Below, one piece after another: positions 1-9,084 of a DNA stretch of 64,000 bases. How positions within the stretch are numbered: the first letter of the stretch is position 1; the number at the start of each line of letters is the position of its first letter. The DNA is from Ferruginibacter sp. (GTDB taxonomy: Bacteria > Bacteroidota > Bacteroidia > Chitinophagales > Chitinophagaceae), in NCBI GenBank assembly GCA_025963635.1, contig JAOQAK010000071.1, forward strand, positions 1-64,000, in the 5' to 3' direction. The notes beneath the pieces were generated by a model. It did not search any database. It was not told the origin of the DNA and saw only the letters and a program-made list of their open reading frames with translations. A program made the position numbers and the translations under genes.

Positions 1-41
1 AGGGCACCCAATCCGGTAACAACTACTCTCTTTAAATCCAT
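1..41 (-). CDS. fabF: 3-oxoacyl-ACP synthase II, N-terminal fragment (runs off window)
   Basis: Only the first 13 codons are inside the window. They read M-D-L-K-R-V-V-V-T-G-L-G-A, the typical start of a FabF beta-ketoacyl-ACP synthase, which elongates acyl chains on acyl carrier protein in type II fatty acid synthesis. The gene lies 37 bases after the acpP stop on the same strand, the usual acpP-fabF order. The call rests on this short motif plus context. Confidence 0.8.
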   Translation of the reverse strand, partial: MDLKRVVVTGLGA

Positions 42-78
42 AAAGTTTGCCTGCGATGATTAAAACAGATGATGAAGA

Positions 79-315
79 CTACTTAGCGTGCTCTTCAAGG
101 TAAGTAACGGCTTGCCCAACAGTAGTGATGGTTTCAGCCTGCTCATCGGGAATAGAAATGTTGAATTCCTTTTCAAATTCCATGATAAGTTCAACGGTGT
201 CCAAGCTATCGGCACCTAGATCATTGGTGAAAGACGCTTCGGGGGTAACCTCGGCTTCATCTACACCTAATTTGTCAACAATTATTTTCTTTACCCTTGT
301 TGCAATGTCTGACAT
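79..315 (-). CDS. acpP: acyl carrier protein
   Basis: A 78-residue acyl carrier protein, the cytoplasmic carrier of growing acyl chains in fatty acid synthesis and donor for lipid A acylation. The GADSLDTVEL motif places the phosphopantetheine attachment site at Ser37. Length and acidity are normal for the family, and it sits directly before fabF. A Bacteroidota -7 box lies 27 bases before the ATG. The acyltransferase and lpxD genes a few kilobases away are plausible users of the same acyl-ACP pool (inference). Confidence 0.98.
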   Translation of the reverse strand: MSDIATRVKKIIVDKLGVDEAEVTPEASFTNDLGADSLDTVELIMEFEKEFNISIPDEQAETITTVGQAVTYLEEHAK

Positions 316-341
316 AATAGTAATATTTAGTTAATCAGGTG

Positions 342-349
342 CAAAAATA
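342..349 (-). promoter_or_regulatory. acpP: acpP promoter -7 box (TATTTTTG)
   Basis: On the reverse strand this matches the Bacteroidota -7 consensus TAnnTTTG. A TTG triplet lies 18 bases upstream, an acceptable -33 element. The box is 27 bases before the acpP ATG. Confidence 0.6.
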
Positions 350-424
350 TACTTTTTGAGATAAATACAAAGAAATATAAGTTAGGCCAAAATTAATGTT
401 ACAAATGGGGTCAAAAGGATGCAT

Positions 425-694
425 TTAAAACTGATTTCCCCGAGCAAATTTTTGAGAGATTTTCTTTGAAACGGTCTTTTGGGAAATGCTATGGCCTGCT
501 CTTTTCGGAAAAAGTTTAAATAGATATTCAGCTCTATTTTCTTCAATGCAGGCTTTAGGAACAAAAGGCCTTCCCGCGAAATACTTCAAAACGCAGACAT
601 GCAAGTCGGAAATGCTTATGCTGATAGCTATACGTTTCGCTCTTTTAAATGCCTGGTAATTGGCTATCCCGCATGGGTTATTACAACCCGCCAT
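425..694 (-). CDS. doubtful 89-residue open frame
   Basis: An 89-residue frame on the acpP strand in the gap between acpP and the GNAT gene. It has no recognisable domain, membrane segment or signal peptide, and a second overlapping frame (382-564) is equally unconvincing. The start is preceded by an A-rich stretch that could serve as a Bacteroidota ribosome site, which is the only point in its favour. It may be non-coding. Confidence 0.15.
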   Translation of the reverse strand: MAGCNNPCGIANYQAFKRAKRIAISISISDLHVCVLKYFAGRPFVPKACIEENRAEYLFKLFPKRAGHSISQKTVSKKISQKFARGNQF

Positions 695-738
695 TTTAAG
701 TGTGTATGTTTGAAAGCAAGATTTTATTATATTGCAGC

Positions 739-1170
739 ATGGGCCTAAAACAAATAGATCACGGAAGTAAAGAATACCTGCAAATGGTAAACCTTCGCTA
801 CGAAATTATGCGCAAGCCGCTTGGTCTTAACTTTAGCCAGGAAGAATTGGCAAAGGAAAAAAATGATATTTTAATAGGCGCTTTCGATGAAGATGAGATG
901 ATGGGATGCTGCATTCTCAGTGACATGAAAGATGGATGTGCAAGGCTTCGTCAGATGGCAGTACAAAAAAATATGCAGGGAAAAGGGATAGGAGAATCAA
1001 TCATGAGATTTGCGGAAATCATTGCGCGGGATAAAGGCTTTAAAGCTTTAACCATGCACGCAAGGGATACCGCAATTGGCTTTTACGAGAAGTATGGCTA
1101 TAAAGTAAAAGGCGACCGGTTTATTGAAATAAATATACCTCATCATATTATGGAAAAAAAATTGCGCTAA
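739..1170 (+). CDS. GNAT family N-acetyltransferase
   Basis: A 143-residue acyl-CoA-dependent N-acetyltransferase fold. The acetyl-CoA loop is visible as QGKGIGESIM after the strand ARLRQMAVQ, followed by the C-terminal FYEKYGYKVKGD segment typical of GNAT proteins. I chose ATG 739 because the frame upstream (from 700) adds only unconserved residues. It resembles the ElaA/YjcF-like subgroup of small GNATs. The substrate cannot be told. It is divergent from acpP and apparently monocistronic. Confidence 0.8.
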   Translation: MGLKQIDHGSKEYLQMVNLRYEIMRKPLGLNFSQEELAKEKNDILIGAFDEDEMMGCCILSDMKDGCARLRQMAVQKNMQGKGIGESIMRFAEIIARDKGFKALTMHARDTAIGFYEKYGYKVKGDRFIEINIPHHIMEKKLR

Positions 1171-1270
1171 ATTTTTCCGCCTGTTTTCTCCTGCAGTTAT
1201 TCACCGAAAAATCCATAAAAGATCTTTACTTGCTTCAATTACATATACATAGCCGATTCAAAGTTGCCGC

Positions 1271-1750
1271 CTACCTATACCCGATTTTGGTCGCCAGCAT
1301 TTTCCTTACAGCATTTACTTCTTCCTCCGGGAAAGCTTCTTTTGGAACAATAAAGAACGAGCGGGAATTAAAATAGAGATGAAAGAAATGCGGGCTTTCC
1401 ATTGATGTGCTAAACGCGTTCCACGGCCAGCTGCGACTACCTCTTTCATTTTCAATGGTGAAATCATTTTTACCAAAAGTCGCTTTCAATTTGTCTTTAA
1501 AAGTGGCCGATTTTTTATAAATGGTTATGGGTAGCAGGTACCAAAATGCTATCATCAACACAAACCACAAAATAGAACTAACCAAAAAAGCCAAAGGGGA
1601 TATTTTTTTAAGAAAGTACAATGAAGCAGAAACAATAGCAAACACATTTACCAATATCATCATCACTTTAATTTCACGCCTGCTAATAAAGTGATATCGC
1701 AGCGCCTGGATTACTTTGCCTTTATTGTAAGTGAAAAATTGGGAGGTCAT
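1271..1750 (-). CDS. YcxB-like membrane protein
   Basis: A 159-residue protein with two adjacent hydrophobic helices near residues 28-48 and 52-74, followed by a cytoplasmic domain. The domain ends with a segment like FHLYFNSRSFFIVPKEAF, the hallmark of the YcxB-like C-terminal domain (strand, then phenylalanine-rich strand, then IPK-AF). YcxB-like proteins have no established function. It stands alone, convergent with the GNAT gene. Confidence 0.6.
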   Translation of the reverse strand: MTSQFFTYNKGKVIQALRYHFISRREIKVMMILVNVFAIVSASLYFLKKISPLAFLVSSILWFVLMIAFWYLLPITIYKKSATFKDKLKATFGKNDFTIENERGSRSWPWNAFSTSMESPHFFHLYFNSRSFFIVPKEAFPEEEVNAVRKMLATKIGYR

Positions 1751-2048
1751 GATGTAAAGTTAAGGATATTAAGAAAGTGAATATTGGGAAAATAGACTCA
1801 TCAACGGGTATTGAGGCAGCACCTAATGATTCCGGATGAATTAACAGGCTAGTGGATATTGTTTTAATAAGCAGGAGACGTGATCATTGAATCATGCGGC
1901 TAAAATTGTGACAACTTATAACAGGATAAATGTCATTCGTTCACATAAACTTTTAGTTAACTGGTTTGTTATTTGCAATATTATTGCTTTTTAAAAAGTA
2001 AACAGGCAGAATTTTCTATATTCGTTTACAATCTATAATTTTCTTCTA

Positions 2049-2921
2049 TTGTCAGCTATCCTCTATTATTTATCATTACCATTTATCTACCTTTTATCGT
2101 TGCTGCCCTTTCCTGTTTTATATTTCTTTTCGGACGGGCTTTACCTGCTGTTGTATTATGTTATCGGCTATCGTAAAAAGGTAGTATTTGCCAATTTAAA
2201 AAACGCCTTCCCGGGTAAGGCAACTGCAGAGTTAATTATCCTCCAGAAAAAGTTTTACAAATATTTCTGCGACCTGTTCCTGGAAACTTTTAAAACCCTC
2301 ACGATTAGTCGAAAACAAATGTTAAAGCATTGCAGCTTTGATCCTGGGGCCGATGAACTTTTTAAAACGCTGGCGGCTGAAAACAAAAACTTAATTATTG
2401 TAATGGGGCATAAAGGCAATTGGGAATGGGCCGGGAATACTTTTAGCATTTGCGCTCAACACCAGCTATATGTAATCTATCACCCGCTGGCAAATAAATA
2501 TTTTAACCGCCTGGTTTGTAAAATGAGGGAAAGGTTTGGAACAAAATTGATACCGATGAAAGATACTTTCCGGGACATGATAAAAAACCGGGATCAGTTA
2601 AATGCAACTGCCTTCATTGCTGACCAGTCACCTAATCCCGCCAAAGCACATTGGATGAATTTCCTGAACCAGGATACCCCCGTATTTATGGGAACAGAGA
2701 AGATAGCTCAAAAGGTGAAATATCCCATTGTGTTTGTGTCTGTAAAAAGATTAACAAGAGGTTATTACACTTTAACAGCAGAACTGCTCCAAACGCCTCC
2801 GTATACTGGTAATGAGGGTGATATAACAGAAATTCATACCCTAAAACTGGAATCTGATATCAATGAACAGCCTGAAACATGGCTCTGGACACACAAAAGA
2901 TGGAAGCACAAACGTTTTTAA
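2049..2921 (+). CDS. LpxL/HtrB-family lysophospholipid acyltransferase
   Basis: A 290-residue membrane-associated acyltransferase of the lipid A biosynthesis (HtrB/LpxL) family. These enzymes move an acyl chain from acyl-ACP to a Kdo-lipid A precursor or a related lipid on the inner face of the cytoplasmic membrane. The catalytic H-x4-E motif is His121 to Glu126 (HKGNWE), preceded by an N-terminal hydrophobic helix. The start is TTG at 2049; no in-frame ATG fits the N-terminus better. It lies 38 bases before a fatty acid desaturase and one gene before lpxD, suggesting a lipid or outer membrane unit. The exact acceptor (lipid A or an amino lipid) cannot be decided. Confidence 0.85.
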   Translation: MSAILYYLSLPFIYLLSLLPFPVLYFFSDGLYLLLYYVIGYRKKVVFANLKNAFPGKATAELIILQKKFYKYFCDLFLETFKTLTISRKQMLKHCSFDPGADELFKTLAAENKNLIIVMGHKGNWEWAGNTFSICAQHQLYVIYHPLANKYFNRLVCKMRERFGTKLIPMKDTFRDMIKNRDQLNATAFIADQSPNPAKAHWMNFLNQDTPVFMGTEKIAQKVKYPIVFVSVKRLTRGYYTLTAELLQTPPYTGNEGDITEIHTLKLESDINEQPETWLWTHKRWKHKRF

Positions 2922-2959
2922 TTTTTAAATAAAGTAACTTAGTGTCTTAAAATCTGATA

Positions 2960-3934
2960 ATGCTCCTGGGTAAAAATCTCATATTAGCTACAAAACCTTT
3001 CGCGAAAGAAATTAGAACCAGGAGTTGGTTTCATACTATTTCCACCCTCTCTTTATTGATTACAGCACTTGCCGGTACGCTGGTAATGCCGTTCCTATTA
3101 CTTAAGTTATTGAGCAGTGTTATAGCAGGCTTACTATTGATAAGAATGTTTATTATTTATCACGATCACCAGCATCACACCATCTTAACCCGTTCGGCGG
3201 TTGCTGATGTAATCATGACCATCTTTGGAATGTACATGCTTTCGCCCACCAGTATCTGGAAGAGATCGCATGACCATCATCATAACCATAACTCTAAATT
3301 ATTCAGTGCGAGTATTGGATCTTACCCCATTGTTACAAGAAAGAAATACCTCGAGATGACGCGGATGCAGAAATTTATTTATCTCGCCACACGCCACCCG
3401 GTAACTATCGGGCTCGGATATTTTTCGATGTTCATCATTGGTATGTGCCTGCGTTCTTTTATCAGTAACCCACGCAAACACTATGATTCCCTGTTAGCAC
3501 TGGTGTTGCATGTTACCGTAGCCGTCCTCCTGTTTGTGTTCATCGGATGGCAGGCATGGTTCTTTATGTTTTTTCTTCCTTTTTTAATTGCATTTGGCAT
3601 GGGCGCCTATTTATTTTATGCCCAACACAATTTTCCCGGTGTGGAGTTTTATGAAAACAAAAACTGGGTATATGAAAAAGCAGCTTTGGAATCTTCCAGC
3701 TTTATGAAAATGAATCCTGTAATGGAATGGTTTACCGGCAATATTGGTTACCATCATATTCATCATCTTAATTCAAAGATCCCGTTTTACCGGTTAAAAG
3801 AAGTTATGAAACATTTTAGCGAGCTTCAAAACTGCAAAACTACTTCCCTCTCACCAAAGGCTATGAATGCTTGTTTTAAATTAAAGGTATGGGACCAGGA
3901 AAGTAACCAAATGATTGGGGTGAAGAACCTATAA
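2960..3934 (+). CDS. membrane fatty acid desaturase
   Basis: A 324-residue integral membrane di-iron desaturase. Three histidine boxes are visible: HDHQHH at 68-73, HDHHH at 104-108 and HHIHH at 265-269, with an additional His223 in the AQHNF motif. Hydrophobic helices lie between the boxes. Such enzymes put a double bond into an acyl chain with O2 and an electron donor; the position cannot be inferred. It sits between an LpxL-like acyltransferase and lpxD on the same strand, with short gaps, so co-expression for membrane lipid tailoring is likely. Confidence 0.9.
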   Translation: MLLGKNLILATKPFAKEIRTRSWFHTISTLSLLITALAGTLVMPFLLLKLLSSVIAGLLLIRMFIIYHDHQHHTILTRSAVADVIMTIFGMYMLSPTSIWKRSHDHHHNHNSKLFSASIGSYPIVTRKKYLEMTRMQKFIYLATRHPVTIGLGYFSMFIIGMCLRSFISNPRKHYDSLLALVLHVTVAVLLFVFIGWQAWFFMFFLPFLIAFGMGAYLFYAQHNFPGVEFYENKNWVYEKAALESSSFMKMNPVMEWFTGNIGYHHIHHLNSKIPFYRLKEVMKHFSELQNCKTTSLSPKAMNACFKLKVWDQESNQMIGVKNL

Positions 3935-4003
3935 CAAGAGAAGATGGTATTCCCTCTCAATTCAGCCACAGCAATTTGCCAATCCACAACAAAAAATAAT
4001 ACA

Positions 4004-5041
4004 ATGCAATATAGCGCAACACAAATAGCCGGCCTGCTCAATGGAACCATTGAAGGAAATGCAGAAGTTACCGTTTCTAAATTGTCTAAAATTGAGGAAG
4101 GTGTACCCGGCTCTATTTCCTTTCTTTCCAATCCGCATTACACACAGTATTTGTATGGCACCCAGGCATCGGTGGTGATCATTAACCGCAGTTTTGTATT
4201 GACAGCACCCGTTACCACCACTTTGATAAGAGTTGAAAGTGCCGAAAATGCATTTGCGCAATTACTGGAGATGTACAACCAGGTGAAGCTCAATAAAAAA
4301 GGTATTTCCAAATTGTCCTTTATCTCGGAAAGCGCTACGATCGGGAATGATATTTACGCCGGCGAATTTTCATTCGTTGGTGAAAATGCTACCATAGGAA
4401 ATAATGTAAAAATCTACCCACAGGTTTATATCGGCGACAATGCGGTGATCGGTGACAATACCACGCTTTTTGCGGGGGTAAAAATCTATTCAGAAACAAG
4501 CATTGGTAAAAACTGTATCATCCATTCGGGAACAGTCATCGGCAGCGACGGCTTTAGATTTACCCCTGAAAATGACAATAAGAAAGTAGCCCAGATCGGG
4601 AATGTTGTGATTGAAGATGATGTGGAAATTGGTGCCAATTGTGCTATTGACAGGGCTACGCTGGGTTCAACGATTCTTCGAAAAGGCGTTAAATTTGATA
4701 ACCTTATCCATATCGCACACAATGTAGAAGTTGGAGAAAACACCTATTTTGCCGCACATGGCGTAGTAGCAGGTTCTACCCGGATTGGTAAGAATTGCAT
4801 GTTCAGCGGACAAGTTGGTATTATTGGGCATTTAAATATTGCGGACAATACTATCATTACTGCACAATCAGGTATTTCTAAAAGCATCACAAAAAAGGGT
4901 GAAGTTTACATGGGTTCTCCTGCATTTGATGCCGCAAAATACCGGAAGGCATATATTCATTTCCGTAATCTTGACTCACTTGTACAGAGAGTTGATAAGA
5001 TCGAAAAGCTGCAAAAAGAAATTGATTTGAAGGAGATTTAA
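4004..5041 (+). CDS. lpxD: UDP-3-O-(3-hydroxyacyl)glucosamine N-acyltransferase
   Basis: A 345-residue LpxD, third step of lipid A synthesis, which adds the N-linked 3-hydroxyacyl chain from acyl-ACP in the cytoplasm. An N-terminal uridine-binding domain (1-100) is followed by a left-handed beta helix of hexapeptide repeats (110-310). The catalytic His falls in LIHIAHN, at residue 239 with this start. I chose ATG 4004 because it gives the usual MQYSATQIAGLL N-terminus; a frame open from 3944 would add 20 atypical residues. Third gene of the local lipid cluster. Confidence 0.97.
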   Translation: MQYSATQIAGLLNGTIEGNAEVTVSKLSKIEEGVPGSISFLSNPHYTQYLYGTQASVVIINRSFVLTAPVTTTLIRVESAENAFAQLLEMYNQVKLNKKGISKLSFISESATIGNDIYAGEFSFVGENATIGNNVKIYPQVYIGDNAVIGDNTTLFAGVKIYSETSIGKNCIIHSGTVIGSDGFRFTPENDNKKVAQIGNVVIEDDVEIGANCAIDRATLGSTILRKGVKFDNLIHIAHNVEVGENTYFAAHGVVAGSTRIGKNCMFSGQVGIIGHLNIADNTIITAQSGISKSITKKGEVYMGSPAFDAAKYRKAYIHFRNLDSLVQRVDKIEKLQKEIDLKEI

Positions 5042-5076
5042 TTTTCTTCTTCTTAAATTCTCACAATCGAAATTTT

Positions 5077-5120
5077 AATAAACATCAACGCCACTCGAAT
5101 GAGTGGCGTTGATGTTTATT
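5077..5120. terminator. perfect 20-bp hairpin between lpxD and nrdJ
   Basis: Two 20-base arms (5077-5096 and 5101-5120) are perfectly complementary around a GAAT loop. It lies between the convergent lpxD and nrdJ stops and probably ends transcription from both sides. There is no long T tract, so termination is inferred from position and stability. Confidence 0.65.
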
Positions 5121-5140
5121 AGACGCAATGCATTGCGTCT
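5121..5140. repeat. 20-bp perfect palindrome (AGACGCAATG core)
   Basis: Bases 5121-5140 are AGACGCAATG followed directly by its own reverse complement, with no loop. It abuts the 20-bp hairpin on one side and the nrdJ stop codon on the other. From memory the motif resembles a dispersed palindrome of Bacteroidota and cyanobacteria ending in GCGTCTC. No second copy was seen in the window. Confidence 0.6.
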
Positions 5141-8100
5141 CTAGCTGCAACCCATACTGTTTCCGCAATTCAAACATTTGTAGCAGGTGCCGCTCCGTAC
5201 TGTGATATGTCCGCAGGTGTTACAAGACGGTGCATCACTCTGCATGCTTTTTGCCGCTGCATTCACCGCATCAAATCCATTGAACTGGGCTGCACTTAAA
5301 TTATTTTTTACACTCTTTGCAGATTGCACATTGCCGGCCGGTGAAGAATTGCCGATTACCCGTACTTCACTTAACTCATGCACCCTGTTGCCAATAGTAG
5401 GTGTTGATTCATCCCATGCTTCGTTGCCCAGATTTTGTACTTCAGGTTTGTCCAATACATGAACGAGGTCATTCCTTCCAAGGTATTCATATGCCATGGA
5501 GCGGAAAATGAAATCTATGATGGATGTAGTGCTTTTGATATTCGGATGCTCAACCATTCCGGACGGCTCAAAACGGGTGAATACAAACTTCTCAACAAAT
5601 TCTTCCAAAGGAACACCATATTGTAAACCGATAGAGATCGCAATGGCAAAGCAGTTCAGCATACTGCGAACAGTTGCGCCTTCTTTCGCCATATCGATGA
5701 ATATTTCTCCAACGGTTCCATCACCGTATTCGCCGGTGCGGAGAAATAATGCCTGGCCATTGATCTTTGCTTTTTGTGTAAAGCCCCTGCGTTTGGCTGG
5801 CAGTTTTTTACGCTCAACAATCTTTGCAAGCCGTCCTTTCAATATTGTATCCGGACTACTTTGCATGCGTTTGCTCACTTCATCTAATAATTCATCAACA
5901 GTTAACTTGCTCATATCAACAATGCGTGAAGAAGCATTGCTGTCGTCTACAGCCCCTTCTTCTTCAGCAACCAGTTCTCCTGTTTTCTTCTTCTTATCAG
6001 ATTTATTACTAAGCGGCTGTGATAATTTAGAACCGTCGCGGTACAAAGCATTTGCTTTTAATCCCAGTTCCCAGCTCATGCGGTAACAATCAGCAATTTC
6101 TTCAACCGTAGCTTCATTAGGCAGGTTGATCGTTTTGCTGATGGCCCCACTTAAGAACGGCTGTGCAGCACTCATCATACGGATGTGGCCGTGTGCATGA
6201 ATGAACCGTTTGCCCTTATGGCCACATTTATTGGCACAATCAAATACAGGCAGATGCTCATCCTTTAAATAAGGAGCACCTTCAACGGTCATGGTGCCGC
6301 ATACGTAAATATTGGCTGCATCAATTTCATCATCTGAAAAGCCCAATGCTTCCAGCAAGCTCCAGCTAAAATCGTGGTATTGTTCCGACTTAAAGCCTAA
6401 GCGTTGTAAAGTAGCTTCTCCAAAAGTATATACGTTGAATACAAACCCGATTTCGAAAGCGCTGCCTAAAGCTGCTTCAACTTTCGCCAGTTCTTCTTTT
6501 GTAAAACCTTTTGCCAGTAAAGATTGTGTATTGATAAAAGGAGCGCCTTCCAGAGTAGCATGCCCCTTTGCATAATTCACTATTTCTTGCAACTCTTTTT
6601 CACTATACTTTAAATTACGCAATGCAGCGGGTACGCTCTGGTTAATGATTTTGAAATAACCACCGCCGCTGAGCTTTTTAAATTTCACTAATGCAAAATC
6701 AGGTTCTACGCCGGTTGTATCACAATCCATTACCAATCCAATAGTTCCTGTTGGAGCGATCACGGTAGTTTGCGCATTGCGATAGCCATATTTTTCACCC
6801 AACTGTACTGCTTCATCCCATGCTTTGATTGCAGCGGTAAGTAAATAATCAGGACAATATTTTGAATTGATGCCCTGGGGTTTTATTTCGATCCCTTCAT
6901 ATGCATCCTGCGCATCGTATGCGGCAGCACGGTGATTACGCATTACGCGTAACATATGAGCTTCATTTTCTTCGTATTTGGAAAATGCACCGAGGAAGCC
7001 GGCCATTTCCGCCGACGTTTTATAAGCAACACCAGTCATGATAGCGGTGATAGCGCCTGCAATGGCTCTTGCAGCTTCACTGTCATAAGGAATGCCGCTT
7101 ACCATTAGCATACTGCCCAGGTTTGCGTATCCCAATCCAAGCGTACGGTAATCATAAGAAAGCTGTGCCACTTCTTTTGAAGGAAACTGTGCCATTAATA
7201 CAGAAATTTCCAATACTGCTGTCCACATGCGACAGGTATATTCAAAACCCTTTACATCAAAACTGTTGTCGCTTTCTTCGAAAAAACGGCGGAGGTTTAC
7301 AGAAGCAAGGTTACAAGCCGTATTGTCGAGGAACATGTATTCGCTGCAGGGATTGGATGCACGTATGGGGCCTCCTTCGGGGCAGGTATGCCATTCGTTG
7401 ATAGTAGTATCATATTGTGTTCCCGGATCAGCACATTTCCAGGCAGCATGGGTGATCTGCTTCCATAATTGCGCTGCCTTTACTTTTTTCATTACGCGGC
7501 CATCACTTCTTCCTTTTAATTCCCAATCACCATCTTCATCGAGCACTTTAAAGAAAGCGTTAGGGATGCGAACAGAATTATTACTGTTTTGTCCGCTAAC
7601 GGTACGGTAGGCTTCCCCTTCATAATCACTTGGATATCCGGCAGCGATTAAAGCCGCCACTTTATCTTCTTCTTCCACTTTCCAGTTTACAAACTTTTCA
7701 ATTTCAGGATGGTCTATATCCAGGCAAACCATTTTAGCTGCCCGGCGGGTAGTGCCACCACTCTTAATGGCACCTGCTGCCCGGTCGCCTATTTTAAGAA
7801 AACTCATCAGGCCACTGGAAGTTCCTCCACCACTTAATTTTTCTCCTTCGCCGCGGATGCTGCTGAAATTGGTACCAACACCACTGCCATATTTAAATAT
7901 CCTGGCTTCTCTTACCCAGAGATCCATAATCCCTCCCTCGTTTACCAAATCATCTTCTACACTTAATATAAAACAGGCATGAGGCTGTGGACGCTCATAG
8001 GCTGAAGTTGATTTTTTCAATTCGCCATCAATGGCATCTACATAATAATGACCCTGTGGTTTTCCACTTATTCCATACACTTCGTACAAACCGGTATTAA

Positions 8101-8515
8101 ACCATTGCGGACTATTGGGTACACAGGCCTGGTTGAGGATAGAGTATGCCAGCTCATCATAAAAAACCTGTGCGTCGTTTTCAGTTGCAAAATAATTGTA
8201 CCGTTCGCCCCATACCCGCCAGCAATGTGCCATGCGGTGAGCAACCTGCTTGATAGTAGTTTCTCTTCCGCTTGAGCCATCTGCCTGTGGCACACCTGCT
8301 TTACGGAAATATTTCTGTGCCAATATATCGGTTGCTATCTGGCTCCATTGTTTTGGAACCTCCACATTGTCCATTTGGAACACCACCTCGCCCGAAGGAT
8401 TTTTAATAATTGAAGTACGATAGTCGTATTCAAACATGTCATAGGGAGATATCCCCTCTTTGGTGAACTGCCGGCTGAAAACCAAGCCTTTAGCTGCATT
8501 TTTTTTGATTGGCAT
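5141..8515 (-). CDS. nrdJ: adenosylcobalamin-dependent (class II) ribonucleotide reductase
   Basis: An 1124-residue class II ribonucleotide reductase that makes deoxyribonucleotides using adenosylcobalamin as radical source, independent of oxygen. Landmarks are the NPCSEYMFLDNTACNLASVNL region of the active-site barrel (split here only by position), the APTGTIG loop and the GVEPDFALV segment. A C-terminal tail, CNTCGHI to CLNCGN with Cys-rich ends, is the zinc-finger-like shuttle tail typical of the long NrdJ form. The N-terminal part (FSRQFTKEG) matches the usual start. No intein is visible. Transcribed convergently to lpxD. I could not see a B12 riboswitch upstream. Confidence 0.97.
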   Translation of the reverse strand: MPIKKNAAKGLVFSRQFTKEGISPYDMFEYDYRTSIIKNPSGEVVFQMDNVEVPKQWSQIATDILAQKYFRKAGVPQADGSSGRETTIKQVAHRMAHCWRVWGERYNYFATENDAQVFYDELAYSILNQACVPNSPQWFNTGLYEVYGISGKPQGHYYVDAIDGELKKSTSAYERPQPHACFILSVEDDLVNEGGIMDLWVREARIFKYGSGVGTNFSSIRGEGEKLSGGGTSSGLMSFLKIGDRAAGAIKSGGTTRRAAKMVCLDIDHPEIEKFVNWKVEEEDKVAALIAAGYPSDYEGEAYRTVSGQNSNNSVRIPNAFFKVLDEDGDWELKGRSDGRVMKKVKAAQLWKQITHAAWKCADPGTQYDTTINEWHTCPEGGPIRASNPCSEYMFLDNTACNLASVNLRRFFEESDNSFDVKGFEYTCRMWTAVLEISVLMAQFPSKEVAQLSYDYRTLGLGYANLGSMLMVSGIPYDSEAARAIAGAITAIMTGVAYKTSAEMAGFLGAFSKYEENEAHMLRVMRNHRAAAYDAQDAYEGIEIKPQGINSKYCPDYLLTAAIKAWDEAVQLGEKYGYRNAQTTVIAPTGTIGLVMDCDTTGVEPDFALVKFKKLSGGGYFKIINQSVPAALRNLKYSEKELQEIVNYAKGHATLEGAPFINTQSLLAKGFTKEELAKVEAALGSAFEIGFVFNVYTFGEATLQRLGFKSEQYHDFSWSLLEALGFSDDEIDAANIYVCGTMTVEGAPYLKDEHLPVFDCANKCGHKGKRFIHAHGHIRMMSAAQPFLSGAISKTINLPNEATVEEIADCYRMSWELGLKANALYRDGSKLSQPLSNKSDKKKKTGELVAEEEGAVDDSNASSRIVDMSKLTVDELLDEVSKRMQSSPDTILKGRLAKIVERKKLPAKRRGFTQKAKINGQALFLRTGEYGDGTVGEIFIDMAKEGATVRSMLNCFAIAISIGLQYGVPLEEFVEKFVFTRFEPSGMVEHPNIKSTTSIIDFIFRSMAYEYLGRNDLVHVLDKPEVQNLGNEAWDESTPTIGNRVHELSEVRVIGNSSPAGNVQSAKSVKNNLSAAQFNGFDAVNAAAKSMQSDAPSCNTCGHITVRSGTCYKCLNCGNSMGCS

Positions 8516-9084
8516 AAAATAAAATGATTAATATATGGGATTGGTTAACTAATCGTTAAGGAATAACGGAGAACGAAATTATCATTCCTAAATGAGTAAT
8601 CCGAGCTTTAAATATTAACAGGTGTGGACAAATATGGTGGATAATTTTTAATACCCAACGGCACAGGGCATTTGGCCCGATTTCAACTTTTTTAAATAAA
8701 AATAATCCTACAAAATTCGGTAAAGTTGATTAAACCAATACGGCTTTTTCATCTAAATCAGCGCATCACAGTAAATGGATACTTATGCAATTGCTATTTA
8801 GCCAAATACAGTCACTTACCTGCAATTTTACACCTCCGGAAGGCTGTGATTCTAAAATCATGCTATCTCGTTTTTAGCTTTCCAGCCATTTTTCAAAGAA
8901 TATCCTTCGCTCTCCAGGTGATCTCAAAATCAACGAAGGAATTACTTCTTCTTTCAAAAATTGTACCCGTATTATTTGTCGTTTGGTCTTAAAGTATTCA
9001 CGGGACTTCAAGAAGGGTTAATCAACTGTAGGGTCATTTGGTTCAAAATGTCCCTGTCATCTATTGGCGCATTATCTTTAGTAT
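8516..9084. other. intergenic region upstream of nrdJ and dtd
   Basis: A 569-base AT-rich divergent gap. It must hold the nrdJ and dtd promoters. A near-consensus -7 box (TATCTTTA) ends about six bases before the dtd ATG. I found no cobalamin box, no clear NrdR box and no convincing gene. Confidence 0.5.

Larger units (their letters stand above)
316..738. other. intergenic region between acpP and GNAT gene
   Basis: The gap separates the divergent acpP and GNAT genes. It holds the acpP -7 box and one doubtful frame. I see no RNA gene, hairpin or repeat. Confidence 0.6.

Noticed and set aside
7069..7610. Forward frames of 110 and 127 codons inside the nrdJ region
   Set aside because: They are antisense shadows of nrdJ with no domain and atypical composition.
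8726..8992. Forward 88-codon frame upstream of dtd
   Set aside because: No recognisable domain and Leu/Ser/His-rich noise-like composition in an AT-rich gap; no promoter or ribosome site decides for it.
8516..9084. Possible cobalamin riboswitch upstream of nrdJ
   Set aside because: I looked for the conserved B12 box and stem pattern on the reverse strand and did not find it. A covariance-model search would be decisive.
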